This document shows positions 63,417 to 64,000 of a stretch of DNA of 64,000 nucleotides, piece after piece (the first letter of the stretch is position 1; each line of letters begins with the position of its first letter). The notes under the pieces were generated by a model. It saw only the letters and a program-made list of their open reading frames with translations, was not told the origin of the DNA and made no database searches. This DNA is from Dokdonella_A sp964582225 (lineage in GTDB: Bacteria; Pseudomonadota; Gammaproteobacteria; Xanthomonadales; Rhodanobacteraceae). The DNA is taken from positions 7,101-71,100 of the forward strand of contig CAZORA010000012.1 in NCBI GenBank assembly GCA_964582225.1. Direction: 5' to 3'. The translations under genes and the position numbers were made by a program.

Positions 63417-64000
63417 CTATTCGGACGCCGCGCGGTTCTGCATGCTGCCGCGATAGATCAGGTAGGGCTCGGCCTGACCGTTGATCACGGCCTCGTCGAC
63501 TACGACCTTGCTCACGTGTTCGAGCGAAGGCAGCTCAAACATGGTATCGAGCAGCACCTGCTCGAGGATGGTGCGCAGGCCGCGGGCGCCGGTCTTGCGC
63601 ACGATCGCGCGGTGCGCAACTGCGCTCAGCGCGTCGGGGCGAAACTCGAGCTCGACACCTTCCATCTCGAACAGGCGCTTGAACTGCTTGGTGATTGCGT
63701 TCTTCGGCTCGGTCAGGATCTTGACCAGGGCGGCCTCGTCGAGCTCGTCGAGCGTCGCGACCACCGGCAGGCGGCCGACCAGCTCCGGGATCAGGCCGAA
63801 CTTGATCAGGTCTTGCGGCTGCACGTCGCCCAGCAGCTTGCCCACGTTGAGCTCGCGGTCCTTGCTGCGCACCTCGGCGCTGAAGCCGATACCGGTCGCA
63901 TCGGAGCGTTGCCGGATGATCTTTTCCAGGCCGGCAAAGGCGCCGCCGACGATGAACAGGATGTTCTTGGTGTCGACCTGCAGGAACTCCTGCTGCGGAT
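63417..64000 (-). CDS. clpX: ClpXP unfoldase ClpX, 3' part
   Basis: The frame continues past the right edge, so only about 194 C-terminal residues are seen. They include 'VDTKNILFIVGGAFAGLEKII', 'IKFGLIPELVGRLPVVATLDELDE' and 'TGARGLRTILEQVLLDTMFELPS' of the AAA+ small domain. ClpX unfolds substrates for ClpP. Walker A and the N-terminal zinc domain lie outside the window. Confidence 0.95.
   Translation of the reverse strand, partial: PQQEFLQVDTKNILFIVGGAFAGLEKIIRQRSDATGIGFSAEVRSKDRELNVGKLLGDVQPQDLIKFGLIPELVGRLPVVATLDELDEAALVKILTEPKNAITKQFKRLFEMEGVELEFRPDALSAVAHRAIVRKTGARGLRTILEQVLLDTMFELPSLEHVSKVVVDEAVINGQAEPYLIYRGSMQNRAASE

Overview
The window is a GC-rich gammaproteobacterial chromosome segment whose gene orders match Xanthomonadales/Lysobacterales. 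The diagnostic clusters are glmM–tpiA–secG–tRNA-Leu–nuoA-N, tRNA-fMet–rimP–nusA–infB–rbfA–truB–rpsO–pnp, and clpX–lon–hupB–tRNA-Val–ppiD. Supporting signs are a FimX-like pilus regulator, a zinc-ligand-poor DksA and a FolE2 cyclohydrolase. The genus cannot be fixed from the sequence alone. Almost everything from 1.9 to 39.2 kb is on the minus strand; from 39.3 kb the strands alternate.

Layout. (1) 1-8.9 kb is the accessory part. It holds the 3' part of a secreted beta-helix protein, the tail of an IS1634-type transposase, a self-inhibited Fic protein, a T-arm-like fragment resembling the tmRNA 3' end, an acetyltransferase whose C-terminus has been replaced by a second transposase tail, a large exported protein of unknown function, and a complete class C-type group II intron sitting just behind the pnp terminator. 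(2) 8.9-18.4 kb is the translation and RNA-processing operon (tRNA-fMet, rimP, nusA, infB, rbfA, truB, rpsO, pnp). (3) 18.5-33.6 kb is the complete 14-gene complex I operon nuoA-N. (4) 33.7-39.2 kb has tRNA-Leu(GAG), secG, tpiA, a GT-C-like membrane protein, glmM and a DksA-family protein with an H1-like Lys/Ala-rich N-terminus. (5) 39.3-41.8 kb is a plus-strand run of yidD, dihydroorotase and M23 peptidase. (6) 41.8-46.3 kb has folE2, a degenerate squalene/phytoene-synthase-like protein, gph, an amidohydrolase and efp, with epmB divergent from efp. (7) 47.6-57.9 kb has fimX-like, htpX, gluQ, phaB-like, dnaQ, rnhA, a yafS-like methyltransferase, gloB, mltD-like and fabI. (8) 58-64 kb has ppiD, tRNA-Val(UAC), hupB, lon and the 3' part of clpX.

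Functional links. The metY-nusA-infB and rpsO-pnp genes are one expression neighbourhood for initiation, elongation control and RNA decay. nuoA-N encodes a full NADH:quinone oxidoreductase. efp and epmB form a substrate/modifier pair, but no epmA is present here. gloB-yafS-rnhA-dnaQ keeps the order known from enterobacteria. The most unusual items are the IS-scarred segment around the Fic gene, the GNAT/transposase chimera, the intron at the pnp terminator, the U1·U72 initiator tRNA and several degenerate enzyme-fold proteins (FimX-like, DksA-like, squalene-synthase-like). I found no CRISPR array, no clear defence island and no complete insertion sequence.
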